From the NCBI RefSeq assembly GCF_011058315.1, contig NZ_CP049298.1, positions 930,001 to 994,000 on the forward strand: a stretch of DNA of 64,000 nucleotides, in the 5' to 3' direction. A model generated the notes under the pieces. It was not told the DNA's origin and did not search any database. It saw only the letters and a program-made list of their open reading frames with translations. This document shows, one piece after another, positions 1 through 9,076 of this stretch. A program made the position numbers and the translations under genes. Positions within the stretch are counted from its first letter, which is position 1; each line of letters begins with the position of its first letter. This stretch comes from Chryseobacterium sp. POL2. GTDB lineage: Bacteria; Bacteroidota; Bacteroidia; Flavobacteriales; Weeksellaceae.

Positions 1-1
1 A

Positions 2-502
2 GTAAGCTTCCGTGCACCAAAAGAAACGCCTTATGGCGGTTACGCCTGGTATGACATCGACTTTAACAATCAAGAAAAATTTGTGGATGTTCCCCAAGCC
101 GAGGCAGCAATTTCTGGAATTATGGAATCTATTATGAAAATAACGAATCATTACGGATTAGTTAATAACGCTACCCATCTTTGTGGCTTTAGTCAAGGTG
201 GAATTTTGAGTTATGCGTTATCCTTAAGATTCCCACAGTTGTTCAATAAAATAGCTTGTTTGAGCAGTTATCCAGAAGAAAAACTACTAGGCAATATTAA
301 CAAAGATAAAAAGAAACTAGAGCAACTTCGTTTCTTTATTTCTCATGGGACAGATGATGCAGTAATCCCGATGGATTGGGGTCGAAAAGCTGCGGACCTG
401 CTTTATGATTTGGGATGTTATTTTAGTTTTAGAGAATATATGAGCGGGCATGGTGTTAATCAAAAAAATTACATGGATCTTATGACTTTTTTTGAATCAT
501 AA
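2..502 (+). CDS. Alpha/beta-hydrolase, phospholipase/carboxylesterase type (5' end cut off by window edge)
   Basis: The reading frame is open from base 2, so the true start lies outside the window; a GTG at 83 is only an internal codon. The visible 166 residues are the C-terminal part of a serine hydrolase. The nucleophile elbow GFSQGG has its Ser codon at 191-193, the Asp lies in GTDDAVIP and the His in SGHGVN, so the catalytic triad is complete and in the usual order. Family members are cytosolic carboxylesterases or lysophospholipases of about 200-230 residues. The true substrate cannot be read from sequence. The gene ends 20 bases before a bidirectional terminator shared with the convergent aminopeptidase gene. 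Confidence 0.8.
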   Translation, partial: VSFRAPKETPYGGYAWYDIDFNNQEKFVDVPQAEAAISGIMESIMKITNHYGLVNNATHLCGFSQGGILSYALSLRFPQLFNKIACLSSYPEEKLLGNINKDKKKLEQLRFFISHGTDDAVIPMDWGRKAADLLYDLGCYFSFREYMSGHGVNQKNYMDLMTFFES

Positions 503-522
503 ATTTATAGTCAACTAAAAAC

Positions 523-561
523 AAAAAAGCTGCATTTCACCCCTGAACTGCAGCTTTTTTT
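523..561. terminator. Bidirectional rho-independent terminator
   Basis: The arms AGCTGCA and TGCAGCT are flanked by an A run on the left and a T run on the right. The hairpin can therefore end the esterase gene on the plus strand and the aminopeptidase gene on the minus strand. Confidence 0.8.
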
Positions 562-564
562 ATT

Positions 565-1863
565 CTAAGAATTCATTAAGGTCTCTATTTCATCAGCTTC
601 TATGGGTATATTTTTCATTAGATTTTTGGGAGCTCCAGAAGCTTGGATTTCGTAGTCGTCTTCAAGCCGGATTCCGAATTTTTCTTCTGGAATATAAAAA
701 CCGGGCTCGTTAGTAAAGACCATTCCGGCAGCAAAATCATCGGACAAAAGTCCATAGTCATGCGTGTCAAGTCCCATGTGGTGGGATGTCCCGTGCATCA
801 TATACTTTTTGTAAGCTGGCCATTTCGGATCTTGATTTTGCACATCAGCTTTATCAATTAGTCCTAAATCTAGTAATGTCGAGGTATAAACTTCGCCCAT
901 ATCTTTATGGAATTGATGCCAGTTATTTCCAGCAACCAAGCGGTTTTCAGCTTCTTTTTTGCAATTAAGAACTGCGTTATAGATTTGTTTTTGACGTGTT
1001 GTATATATTCCGTTAACAGGAATTGTTCTTGTAAGATCGGACGAATAATTGGCATATTCTGCGGCAACGTCCATCAAGAGAAGATCGCCATCTTTCAGTT
1101 GCATATTATTAGAAATGTAATGTAGGACATTCGCGTTGTTTCCTCCCGCAATAATGGGTCCATAAGCAAAACCTTTACTTCGGTTTCTGATAAATTCGTG
1201 GGCTAATTCTGCTTCCACTTCATACTCCCAAACGCCAGGTTTTACAAAATTAAGAATTCGGCGAAAACCTTTTTCTGTAATATCACAAGCCGTTTGTATC
1301 AAAGCAATTTCTTCGGGCTCTTTAATACTTCTAAGACGTTGCAATATAGGATTGCTACGAAGAATTGTGTGCAAAGGATATTGCTTTTTAACAAATTCGA
1401 TGAAACGGTCTTCGCGGGTTTGGGTTTCTACAACTGCGCGGTAATGTTCATTTTTATTTAAATAAATTTGCTCCGCTTCTGCCATCAAATCATAAAATAC
1501 CTTTTCGAAATCTGATAGCCAAAGTACCGTTTTGATTCCTGAAACTTCTGTTGCATCTTCTTTCGTGAGTTTTTCACCTTCCCAAACTGCAATATGATCA
1601 TTGGTTTCTCTTACAAATAAAATTTCACGGTATTCCTCTTTGTGGGCATCAGGAAATAGCAGCAAAATGCTTTCCTCTTGGTCAACACCTGACAAATAAA
1701 AGATATCGCGATGTTGCTGAAATGGCAAAGTAGAATCTGCACTTATAGGATAAATGTCGTTGGAATTAAAAACTGCCAAAGATTTTGACTTCATCAAAGC
1801 CGTGAATTTTTTTCTGTTTTTAATGAAAAGTGTATTTGAAATTCGGTCGTATTTTGTTGTCAT
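565..1863 (-). CDS. pepP: Xaa-Pro aminopeptidase (aminopeptidase P, M24B)
   Basis: This cytosolic metallopeptidase removes an N-terminal residue that precedes proline. It has 432 residues, the usual length. The N-terminal creatinase-like domain spans about 1-170 and the pita-bread catalytic domain about 175-430. By comparison with the E. coli enzyme the dinuclear metal ligands are D265 and D276, H361 in SHHMGLDTHD, E386 in NEPGFY and E401 in LEDDYEI, and all are present. The gene is transcribed alone, convergent with the upstream esterase, with an exact TAnnTTTG box about 40 bases before the ATG. No signal peptide is seen. Confidence 0.93.
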   Translation of the reverse strand: MTTKYDRISNTLFIKNRKKFTALMKSKSLAVFNSNDIYPISADSTLPFQQHRDIFYLSGVDQEESILLLFPDAHKEEYREILFVRETNDHIAVWEGEKLTKEDATEVSGIKTVLWLSDFEKVFYDLMAEAEQIYLNKNEHYRAVVETQTREDRFIEFVKKQYPLHTILRSNPILQRLRSIKEPEEIALIQTACDITEKGFRRILNFVKPGVWEYEVEAELAHEFIRNRSKGFAYGPIIAGGNNANVLHYISNNMQLKDGDLLLMDVAAEYANYSSDLTRTIPVNGIYTTRQKQIYNAVLNCKKEAENRLVAGNNWHQFHKDMGEVYTSTLLDLGLIDKADVQNQDPKWPAYKKYMMHGTSHHMGLDTHDYGLLSDDFAAGMVFTNEPGFYIPEEKFGIRLEDDYEIQASGAPKNLMKNIPIEADEIETLMNS

Positions 1864-1903
1864 ATTTGATTATTTATTTAATATTAAAATAGAATTTCTT
1901 TTT

Positions 1904-1911
1904 CAAAAATA
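1904..1911 (-). promoter_or_regulatory. -7 box of pepP promoter
   Basis: On the minus strand this reads TATTTTTG, an exact match to the Bacteroidota TAnnTTTG element, 40 bases upstream of the pepP ATG. Confidence 0.5.
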
Positions 1912-2003
1912 CGAATAGAAAGACATTCGAAAATCGTTTAATTCAAAAAATTACAAGAATCATTGATAAGTTAGTTAAAAAAAATAAATTATCTAACATT
2001 TTG

Positions 2004-2011
2004 TATCTTTG
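2004..2011 (+). promoter_or_regulatory. -7 box of the dtxR-family gene, probably leaderless
   Basis: TATCTTTG matches TAnnTTTG exactly and ends only 4 bases before the ATG at 2016. Transcription would begin at or next to the start codon. Confidence 0.6.
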
Positions 2012-2015
2012 AGCT

Positions 2016-2663
2016 ATGAATTCCTTGACAGAAGAAAACTATTTGAAAGCTCTATATCATCTAATGAATGATGACTATGAAGTTTCTGTAAATGATTTGA
2101 GTAAACGTTTGCAAATCAAAATGCCATCTGTAAACAGTATGATTAAAAAATTTGCCGATAAACATTGGGTAATTTATGAATCTTACAAACCGATACGCGT
2201 GACAGAATTGGGAAGAAAAGAAGCGGCATTAATTGTTAGAAAACACCGACTGACAGAGATGTTTTTGGTACAGAAAATGGGCTTTGGTTGGGAAAATGTC
2301 CATGAAATTGCCGAACAGTTGGAGCACATCCATTCGGATGCTTTTTTTGATAAAATGGACGAAATCTTAGATTATCCGAAAGTTGATCCGCACGGAGAGC
2401 CAATTCCTGATAAAGACGGAATTGTAATGCAACCCGAACTAAAAAAATTGAGCCAATGCAAAGTGAATCAAAAAGTAGTTTTGGCTTCTGTAACAACTTC
2501 TGCCGATGATTTTCTGAATTATCTTAACAAACGAGATATCAAACTGGGCACTAGTTTTCAAATATTAAATATCGAAGATTTTGACCAATCGATGTTGATG
2601 GAATTTGATGGACGACAAGAAAGTTTCAGCAAGTTGGTTTGCGAAAAACTTCTGGTTAAATAA
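2016..2663 (+). CDS. DtxR/MntR-family metal-dependent transcriptional regulator
   Basis: The 215-residue protein has the three expected parts. A winged helix-turn-helix spans about 1-62. A metal-binding and dimerisation helix region spans about 63-140 and holds the ligand-rich segments RKHRLTEMFL and HEIAEQLEHIH. A C-terminal FeoA/SH3-like domain spans about 145-215. Family members repress metal uptake genes when loaded with Fe(II) or Mn(II), but which metal applies here cannot be decided. No metal transporter lies next to it, so its targets are elsewhere or include itself. It has its own promoter immediately upstream and a terminator directly after the stop. Confidence 0.9.
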   Translation: MNSLTEENYLKALYHLMNDDYEVSVNDLSKRLQIKMPSVNSMIKKFADKHWVIYESYKPIRVTELGRKEAALIVRKHRLTEMFLVQKMGFGWENVHEIAEQLEHIHSDAFFDKMDEILDYPKVDPHGEPIPDKDGIVMQPELKKLSQCKVNQKVVLASVTTSADDFLNYLNKRDIKLGTSFQILNIEDFDQSMLMEFDGRQESFSKLVCEKLLVK

Positions 2664-2667
2664 TAAC

Positions 2668-2703
2668 AAAAAGCCTTCTAATATTGACTTAGAAGGCTTT
2701 TAT
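2668..2703. terminator. Bidirectional terminator between dtxR-family gene and dnaJ
   Basis: The 12-base arms AAAGCCTTCTAA and TTAGAAGGCTTT form a perfect hairpin with A and T runs on either side. It serves the two convergent genes. Confidence 0.85.
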
Positions 2704-2725
2704 TTTATAATTGAAAAAATTTAAT

Positions 2726-3850
2726 TTAATCAAATAAATCTTTTACTTTTTCAAAGAAAGATTTTTCTTTTCCAGTTGGTTCTGCCGTCATTTCGTTGTT
2801 ATCGATTTGGCTTTGGAAAAATGCTTTTTGTTCTTTGGTCAATTTTTGTGGCGTCCACACGTTGATGTGTACAAACATATCGCCTTTGCCACCATAACCT
2901 TCGATGTTAGGAAGACCTTTTCCAGAAAGTCTCAAGATTTTTCCAGATTGTGTGCCTTCTTCTACTTTTATTTTGACTTTTCCACCAACAACTGGGATTT
3001 CTTTAGAAGTTCCTAAAGCCGCTTCAGCAAAAGAAATAAATAATTCTTGATGAAGATTATCGCCTTCACGCTTGATAAGCTTGTCAACTTCTTCTTCAAC
3101 AACAACTAATAAATCGCCTGGCGTTCCTCCGAATGGTGCATCATTTCCTTTTCCTCTTACATTGAGCTGAATGCCATCTCTAGCGCCTGCAGGAATGTTG
3201 ATGGTAATTTCTTCTTCAGTTTTGATAAGGCCTTGCGCGTTGGCGCCCGCAGGAATTTTGTCGGCAACTTTTCCGATTCCGCCACAAGCACCACAAGTTG
3301 TTTGGGTTTGCATTTGGCCGAACATCGTATTCATAACTTTAACCTGTGCTCCAGAACCGCCACAAGTAGGACATGTTTTTGAAGTCACGCCTTCTGCTAA
3401 CTTCATTTTTTTAACCTTAATGGTTTTTTGTGTACCATTGACCATTTCTTCAAGGTTAAGTTTTATACGGATTCTAAGATTAGTTCCGCGAACTTGTTGC
3501 TGACGATTGCCACCACCAAATCCGCCACCGAAATGTCCACCAAAAATATCTCCAAATTGACTGAAGATATCTTCCATATTCATTCCACCGCCGAAACCGC
3601 CGCCAAATCCACCACCTGCAGCGCCGCCAACACCAGCATGACCGTATTGGTCGTAGCGCGCACGCTTGTTATCATCGCTAAGAATTTCGTAGGCTTCTGC
3701 CGCTTCTTTGAATTTCTCTTCTGCTTCTGCATTACCAGGATTTTTGTCTGGATGGAACTTAATCGCTTGTTTACGATACGCTTTTTTTATCTCTTCGGAA
3801 GTTGCAGTTTTCGTAACTTCTAGTATCTCGTAATAGTCTCTTTTTGCCAT
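2726..3850 (-). CDS. dnaJ: Chaperone DnaJ with a two-repeat (half-size) zinc finger
   Basis: This is the Hsp40 co-chaperone of DnaK, cytosolic, 374 residues. The J domain spans 1-70 with HPD at 33-35. A Gly/Phe-rich linker spans about 75-118, followed by the two C-terminal substrate-binding domains. The zinc-finger region holds only two CxxCxGxG units, at C160/C163 and C186/C189, where the E. coli protein has four. One zinc site could form instead of two. From memory other Flavobacteriia share this, so it is probably a clade trait and not a local deletion. It follows grpE by 26 bases on the same strand, forming a heat-shock operon. Confidence 0.97.
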   Translation of the reverse strand: MAKRDYYEILEVTKTATSEEIKKAYRKQAIKFHPDKNPGNAEAEEKFKEAAEAYEILSDDNKRARYDQYGHAGVGGAAGGGFGGGFGGGMNMEDIFSQFGDIFGGHFGGGFGGGNRQQQVRGTNLRIRIKLNLEEMVNGTQKTIKVKKMKLAEGVTSKTCPTCGGSGAQVKVMNTMFGQMQTQTTCGACGGIGKVADKIPAGANAQGLIKTEEEITINIPAGARDGIQLNVRGKGNDAPFGGTPGDLLVVVEEEVDKLIKREGDNLHQELFISFAEAALGTSKEIPVVGGKVKIKVEEGTQSGKILRLSGKGLPNIEGYGGKGDMFVHINVWTPQKLTKEQKAFFQSQIDNNEMTAEPTGKEKSFFEKVKDLFD

Positions 3851-3876
3851 TGTTTTATATTCTGAAAAGCCTTTTA

Positions 3877-4416
3877 TTAAGCGCCTGTCACTACTTTTGT
3901 GAAACGAATAACTTTATCATGCAGTTGGTAACCTCTCTCGATAACATCAACAATTTTACCTTTTAACTCTGGAGCGGGTGCCGGAATCTGTGTCACAGCT
4001 TCATGAAAGTCAACATTGAAATCATCACCAACTTGGACTTCAATAGGTTTTAAACCTTTATCCATTAATTTTGATTTGAATTTCTGATAGATCAATTCAA
4101 CGCCGCGGATATCTTCTTCGTTCCCTGTTTTTGTAATTTCTTTTAATGCTCTTTCGAAATCGTCAAGAATTGCCAACATAGAAATCATCAAATCCTGATT
4201 GGCATAAAGGAAAAACTCATTTTTTTCTTTAGCAGTTCGTCTTTTATAGTTTTCGAATTCTGCATAAAGACGAAGATAACGGTCTTTTTCTTCTGCCAAT
4301 AATTCTTCTGAAGTCTTTTCCACTGCCACATTGTCAGCAACATGTTGGTCAGAATTCTGAGTTTCTTCGTTCGTTAATTGTTCTGTTTCTTCGTGTATAT
4401 CTTTGTTTTCTTCCAT
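3877..4416 (-). CDS. grpE: Nucleotide exchange factor GrpE
   Basis: The 179-residue cytosolic protein releases ADP from DnaK. An acidic N-terminal tail (about 1-35) is followed by the long dimerising helix (about 36-100, with EFENYKRRT) and the C-terminal beta domain ([12 protein letters not shown] and [14 protein letters not shown]). It is the first gene of a grpE-dnaJ operon; dnaK is not in this window. Upstream, 4454-4485 carries two imperfect dyads that could be heat-shock control sites, but this is weak. Confidence 0.97.
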   Translation of the reverse strand: MEENKDIHEETEQLTNEETQNSDQHVADNVAVEKTSEELLAEEKDRYLRLYAEFENYKRRTAKEKNEFFLYANQDLMISMLAILDDFERALKEITKTGNEEDIRGVELIYQKFKSKLMDKGLKPIEVQVGDDFNVDFHEAVTQIPAPAPELKGKIVDVIERGYQLHDKVIRFTKVVTGA

Positions 4417-4477
4417 TATATTAAGTTATATTACTCGATTGTAGGCAAAGAAACTGCCAAAATGGAAGTTTGGACAA

Positions 4478-6001
4478 TTAGTCAGAATTTTTCTTAATGT
4501 CATTAAGAATCCATTCATATTGAAGATCTTGTTCTTGAAAAACATTAAAAAAATCGGCATCAACTTCTACATCCGGAATGACACCGCGTTTTAGATTTTC
4601 GGGAGTAATGTTAGGTTGTATGAACAGTAAACCAATTGGCAAATCAAGTTTGGAATTTTTAAGCTTTATGGTATTATTAAAACCAGCAACGGCTCCATCA
4701 TTCGCACCGCCAGTTTCTTCTCCTACGATGGTTGCTCGTTTATCAAATTTTAATTTTGAGGATAAAATGGACGAAGCGGAAAAGCTAGCGCCATTTATCA
4801 AAACATATATTTTTCCAGTAAAAGCGTCTTTTTTTACTTTTGATTTTTTAGCTGCCGTTTCTTTAAAAATAGCTTTACCGCTAGCATTTTTCCCAGACAA
4901 CAATTTGTTTCCAAGAATAAAAAATGGATAAGCTCCCGCGGATAAAATCTTGTTAGTAGCAGATAAATTATGGAAAAAATCACGATGAAGCGCAGCGTTC
5001 TCGAATGTCATTTCTGGCATTTTCACCAATGTGAATGGCTGATTGCTGAGATAAGAATATAGATTGTTGATTTCGTCCAAAGAACCACCCAAATTATTTC
5101 TAATATCTAAAATCAAATATTTAGACTTTGCTTTTTTTATAATATTAAAACTTTGTTTATAAAACTTGGAGGATGCCGTATGAGAAAAAGATTTTACTTT
5201 GATATAAGCCACCGAACTATCCGAAGTCGCAAAACGCATACTTCTGTTATAAGTATTGGTTCGGGCATCAAAATCGTAAAGCTTTTTAGTTCCTTTACTC
5301 GGGCTGTATTTTTGTTTTTTTATGTCATCTTTATCAATACGTTTTATAACAACATCGCTAATTTTATTTTCAAATTTTATTCTCAAATTAGCTTCATCAA
5401 AAAGTCCATATTCTGCAGTATAGTAATTGAAAAAAGACTCTGTTAATGCATATTTATAATAGGTTTTATTAAAACCGTCTGCCGTCATTACACTTTGATA
5501 TTTGGCAATAAGATCTGTCACTTTTTTGCCATTAATTTCTAAAATCTCTGTTCCGGGAAGCAGTTTTTGCTCAGAATCTAGTGTTGCTTGTTTTACAATG
5601 ATTCGTTTGTCCGCAACGCGATATGTATATTGTCCAAAAAGAGGTGTTTTTTTATCCCATTTTTTTATTTCGGTTTTTGTGTACAAACGTTGCGGAATTT
5701 TTAATCGCAAATGCCCTTCTCGGATTTTGGCAATAACTGGTGCCAATTTGAAATAAAACTCCTGCTTCGTCAATGGCTCGTTGATATTATGTTTAAGACT
5801 ATCAAATTTCTTTGTTAAATCATTTTCAGAAATATAGCAATTGAGTTCTGGATGGAATTTTTTAAGAGCCAAATAACTTTGATCAATATCTTGTCTCAAA
5901 GCTTCTACAGGAATTTTTTTATCAAATTCAAGATTGGCTTTTTTTACAGATTGACACCCAATGATTAACATCGAAAAAACTAAGAGGTATAGTCTCTGCA
6001 T
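4478..6001 (-). CDS. S41-family peptidase lipoprotein (C-terminal-processing-protease/tricorn-like)
   Basis: The 507-residue protein starts with a lipoprotein signal (lipobox IIGC, C16), so it is probably anchored in the periplasm or outer membrane. A helical N-terminal region (about 30-100) is followed by a PDZ-like stretch (about 125-170, with PGTEILEINGKKV) and the S41 core. LDIRNNLGGS lies at 298-307, and NGASFSAS has the likely nucleophile S408. VGEETGG follows at 427-433. The natural substrate is unknown. The gene is monocistronic, divergent from the GIN-domain gene, and has an exact -7 box 20 bases upstream. No terminator is visible before grpE's upstream region. Confidence 0.88.
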   Translation of the reverse strand: MQRLYLLVFSMLIIGCQSVKKANLEFDKKIPVEALRQDIDQSYLALKKFHPELNCYISENDLTKKFDSLKHNINEPLTKQEFYFKLAPVIAKIREGHLRLKIPQRLYTKTEIKKWDKKTPLFGQYTYRVADKRIIVKQATLDSEQKLLPGTEILEINGKKVTDLIAKYQSVMTADGFNKTYYKYALTESFFNYYTAEYGLFDEANLRIKFENKISDVVIKRIDKDDIKKQKYSPSKGTKKLYDFDARTNTYNRSMRFATSDSSVAYIKVKSFSHTASSKFYKQSFNIIKKAKSKYLILDIRNNLGGSLDEINNLYSYLSNQPFTLVKMPEMTFENAALHRDFFHNLSATNKILSAGAYPFFILGNKLLSGKNASGKAIFKETAAKKSKVKKDAFTGKIYVLINGASFSASSILSSKLKFDKRATIVGEETGGANDGAVAGFNNTIKLKNSKLDLPIGLLFIQPNITPENLKRGVIPDVEVDADFFNVFQEQDLQYEWILNDIKKNSD

Positions 6002-6020
6002 AACTTATTCTTTCTAAAAT

Positions 6021-6028
6021 CAAATGTA
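6021..6028 (-). promoter_or_regulatory. -7 box of the S41 peptidase gene
   Basis: On the minus strand it reads TACATTTG, an exact TAnnTTTG match 19 bases upstream of the ATG. Confidence 0.5.
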
Positions 6029-6151
6029 AGATTTTTATTGAAAAATTTGAAAAATCTATTTATTTGTAAAATTAATTAATTATCATTGCCACTCAAATGT
6101 ACTATGGTACTGTATTTGACGCTATAAAAAAGCTAATAAAGACCCGAAATT

Positions 6152-6820
6152 ATGATAAAACAAATTTTGACCACGCTGGTGATTGCAGCAAGTACGAGCC
6201 TTGCTTTTGGACAAGTTAAAAATGTTGGAAGTTTTACAAAACTTAAAGTTTATGATCAAATCAATGTAGAGCTTATCCCAAGTACCGAATATAAAGCCGA
6301 CATTTCTGGTAAAAACGCAAACAATGTAGAATTTGTCAACAGCGGAAACGAATTAAAAATCCGTATGGTAACTAGCAAAACTTTACAAGGCGAGACCACA
6401 AAAATTGCGCTATACTATAAAAATGTGAACAGTTTGCAAGCCAGTCAAGGTTCTCTTATTACATCAACTTCTCCAATAGAAACATCGAGTCTTAATCTGA
6501 CGTCTAATGAAGGATCTGTTATCGATATTGTCGCAAAAACTTCCGATGTTACGTCCAAAGTTAACACAGGTGGCTTTATCAAAGTTTCTGGGGAAACCTC
6601 GACCCAAAGTGTTGTTGTTAACACAGGCGGACGTTACGATGGAGAAAATTTACAATCCGAAAACACAGGCGTAACCGTAAATGCTGGTGGAGAAGCCAGC
6701 GTATTTGCAAGTCAGGAAGTCACAACCACTACAAGAGCTGGCGGATCAATCACTGTATTTGGAAATCCAGAAAACCGAAATGAGAAAAAAATGATTGGTG
6801 GAAAGGTAATTTATAAATAA
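6152..6820 (+). CDS. Exported GIN-domain (DUF2807) protein
   Basis: A signal peptide of about 20 residues ending near AFGQ precedes about 200 residues rich in Asn, Ser, Thr and Val. Short beta-strand repeats with GG turns (VNTGG twice, VNAGG, TRAGG) are typical of the head-GIN/DUF2807 beta-helix. These periplasmic or surface proteins of Bacteroidota have no known biochemical function. The gene stands alone and is closed by a strong terminator. No lipobox or type IX sorting domain is seen. Confidence 0.8.
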   Translation: MIKQILTTLVIAASTSLAFGQVKNVGSFTKLKVYDQINVELIPSTEYKADISGKNANNVEFVNSGNELKIRMVTSKTLQGETTKIALYYKNVNSLQASQGSLITSTSPIETSSLNLTSNEGSVIDIVAKTSDVTSKVNTGGFIKVSGETSTQSVVVNTGGRYDGENLQSENTGVTVNAGGEASVFASQEVTTTTRAGGSITVFGNPENRNEKKMIGGKVIYK

Positions 6821-6844
6821 TCCAAATTTTAATTATACAAGAGA

Positions 6845-6873
6845 AGCTGCTTGAACTAAGCAGCTTTTTTTAT
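6845..6873 (+). terminator. Terminator of the GIN-domain gene
   Basis: The perfect 8-base arms AGCTGCTT and AAGCAGCT are separated by a 5-base loop and followed by T7. Confidence 0.85.
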
Positions 6874-6904
6874 TTTTCGTTACTGCTCTTTTTTTTATTT
6901 GTAA

Positions 6905-6912
6905 TATCTTTA
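6905..6912 (+). promoter_or_regulatory. Probable -7 box of hutU
   Basis: TATCTTTA matches TAnnTTTG at 7 of 8 positions. With transcription starting near 6918, the ATG at 6923 would be almost leaderless and the ATG at 6947 would have a normal short leader. Confidence 0.4.
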
Positions 6913-6946
6913 AGACTTCAAAATGGACTTTAATTATAAAATAGAA

Positions 6947-8932
6947 ATGACATTCCAAGAACAAATACAACAGGGAATTCCTACTGAACTTCCACAACCA
7001 AAAGCTTACGAACAAAATATCAATCACGCACCAAAGCGTAAAGAAATACTTACTGAAGAAGAAAAAAAACTGGCTTTAAAAAATGCTTTGCGTTATTTCG
7101 AACCAAAATTTCATGCAGAATTAATCCCTGAATTCAAAAAAGAACTTGAGGATTTTGGAAGAATTTATATGTATCGTTTTCGTCCAGATTACGAGATGAA
7201 AGCTCGTGATATTGCTGAATACCCAGGGAAATCTGAACAGGCAAAAGCCATTATGTTGATGATTCAAAACAATTTGGATTATGCGGTAGCTCAACATCCT
7301 CATGAACTCATTACGTACGGTGGAAATGGTGCGGTGTTCAGCAATTGGGCACAGTATCTTTTGACGATGCAATATTTGTCGGAAATGACCGATGAGCAAA
7401 CTTTGGTGATGTATTCTGGACATCCGATGGGACTTTTCCCTTCACACAAAGACGCTCCAAGAGTTGTGGTGACTAATGGAATGATGATTCCAAATTATTC
7501 TAAACCCGATGATTGGGAGAAATTCAATGCGTTGGGCGTTTCACAATACGGACAAATGACGGCGGGAAGCTATATGTACATCGGTCCGCAAGGAATTGTT
7601 CACGGAACAACGATTACCGTTCTCAATGCCTTTAGAAAAATAAATAAAGAACCAAAAGGAGGACTTTTTGTAACGTCTGGCTTAGGTGGAATGTCGGGAG
7701 CGCAGCCAAAAGCGGGAAATATTGCAGGTTGCGTAACGGTTTGTGCAGAAGTAAATCCTAAAATCACCAAAATTCGTCACGATCAGAAATGGGTAAACGA
7801 AATCCATGAAAACCTCAATAAGTTGGTGGCAAGAGTAAGAAAAGCTCAAGAAAACAAGGAAACGGTTTCTTTGGCTTATCTAGGGAATATCGTAGATGTT
7901 TGGGAGAAATTTGATGAAGAAAATTTGAGAATAGATATTGGTTCCGATCAAACTTCATTGCATAATCCTTGGGCGGGAGGTTATTATCCAGTTGGAATTT
8001 CTTTTGAAGAATCCAACAAAATGATGGCAGAAAATCCTGAATTGTTCAAAGAAAAAGTTCAGGAAACCTTGAGAAGACACGCAGCAGCTATCAATAAACA
8101 TACGGATAAAGGAACGTATTTCTTCGATTACGGAAACGCATTTTTGTTGGAAGCTTCTCGTGCGGGAGCAGATGTGATGAATCCAAATCCGACTTTGGGA
8201 AGAGAATTTAAATTTCCTTCTTACGTTCAGGATATTATGGGACCCATGTGTTTCGATTATGGTTTTGGGCCTTTCCGTTGGGTTTGCGCTTCGAATAATC
8301 CTGAAGATTTACAAAAAACGGATGATATCGCTTGTAAAGTTTTAGAAGAAATGATTCAACATTCACCTTCTGAAATTCAGCAACAAATGAAAGACAATAT
8401 CCAATGGATAAAAGGTGCGCAGGAAAATAAATTGGTGGTAGGCTCTCAAGCTCGAATTTTATATGCAGATGCAGAAGGACGAATGAAAATCGCAGAAGCC
8501 TTCAACAATGCTATTAAAGAAGGGAAAATTGGTCCAGTGGTCTTGGGTAGAGATCATCACGATGTTTCGGGAACGGATTCTCCATACCGTGAAACTTCTA
8601 ATATTTATGACGGTTCAAGGTTTACAGCGGATATGGCGATTCACAATGTGATTGGCGATAGTTTCCGTGGAGCGACTTGGGTTTCTATTCACAACGGTGG
8701 TGGCGTTGGTTGGGGCGAAGTAATCAACGGTGGTTTCGGAATGTTATTGGACGGAACTGAAGATGCCGACAGAAGATTAAAATCTATGCTTTTCTGGGAC
8801 GTGAACAACGGAATTTCTCGTAGATCTTGGGCAAGAAATGAAGGAGCGATGTTTGCGATAAAGCGTGCCATGGAGGCAGAACCGAAATTAAAAGTTACGC
8901 TTCCGAATTTGGTGGATGAAAATTTGCTATAG
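6947..8932 (+). CDS. hutU: Urocanate hydratase, long form
   Basis: This cytosolic, NAD-dependent enzyme converts urocanate to imidazolone propionate, the second step of histidine degradation. From the ATG at 6947 it has 661 residues, the long bacterial/animal type and not the 560-residue E. coli-type form. Recognisable blocks are YGGNGAVFSNWAQY, SGHPMGLFPSHKDAPRVV, GLGGMSGAQPKAG and GFGPFRWVC, the last containing the conserved Cys of the family. An in-frame ATG at 6923 adds 8 residues (MDFNYKIE). I prefer 6947 because MTFQEQIQQG is the usual N-terminus and the promoter sits too close to 6923. No other hut genes are in the window. Confidence 0.95.
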   Translation: MTFQEQIQQGIPTELPQPKAYEQNINHAPKRKEILTEEEKKLALKNALRYFEPKFHAELIPEFKKELEDFGRIYMYRFRPDYEMKARDIAEYPGKSEQAKAIMLMIQNNLDYAVAQHPHELITYGGNGAVFSNWAQYLLTMQYLSEMTDEQTLVMYSGHPMGLFPSHKDAPRVVVTNGMMIPNYSKPDDWEKFNALGVSQYGQMTAGSYMYIGPQGIVHGTTITVLNAFRKINKEPKGGLFVTSGLGGMSGAQPKAGNIAGCVTVCAEVNPKITKIRHDQKWVNEIHENLNKLVARVRKAQENKETVSLAYLGNIVDVWEKFDEENLRIDIGSDQTSLHNPWAGGYYPVGISFEESNKMMAENPELFKEKVQETLRRHAAAINKHTDKGTYFFDYGNAFLLEASRAGADVMNPNPTLGREFKFPSYVQDIMGPMCFDYGFGPFRWVCASNNPEDLQKTDDIACKVLEEMIQHSPSEIQQQMKDNIQWIKGAQENKLVVGSQARILYADAEGRMKIAEAFNNAIKEGKIGPVVLGRDHHDVSGTDSPYRETSNIYDGSRFTADMAIHNVIGDSFRGATWVSIHNGGGVGWGEVINGGFGMLLDGTEDADRRLKSMLFWDVNNGISRRSWARNEGAMFAIKRAMEAEPKLKVTLPNLVDENLL

Positions 8933-9076
8933 AAAATAAAATGAGGAAGTTTCGGCGGCGAAACCTATAAGCTTAGAAAAATACTGGAAGTAGCCTCTTT
9001 ATATTAGTTTTAAATTAGATAATTTCCGTGCAGAGGTATGTTATTTGTAAGTTATTAACCATTTAAAATTATAAAT

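Noticed and set aside
3171-3503. Long open frame antisense to dnaJ.
   Set aside because: It is a shadow of the Gly-rich dnaJ coding sequence, with no promoter and no sensible protein.
8949-8964. Hairpin GTTTCG-gcgg-CGAAAC after hutU as a terminator.
   Set aside because: The stem is good but no T run follows, so termination is not supported.
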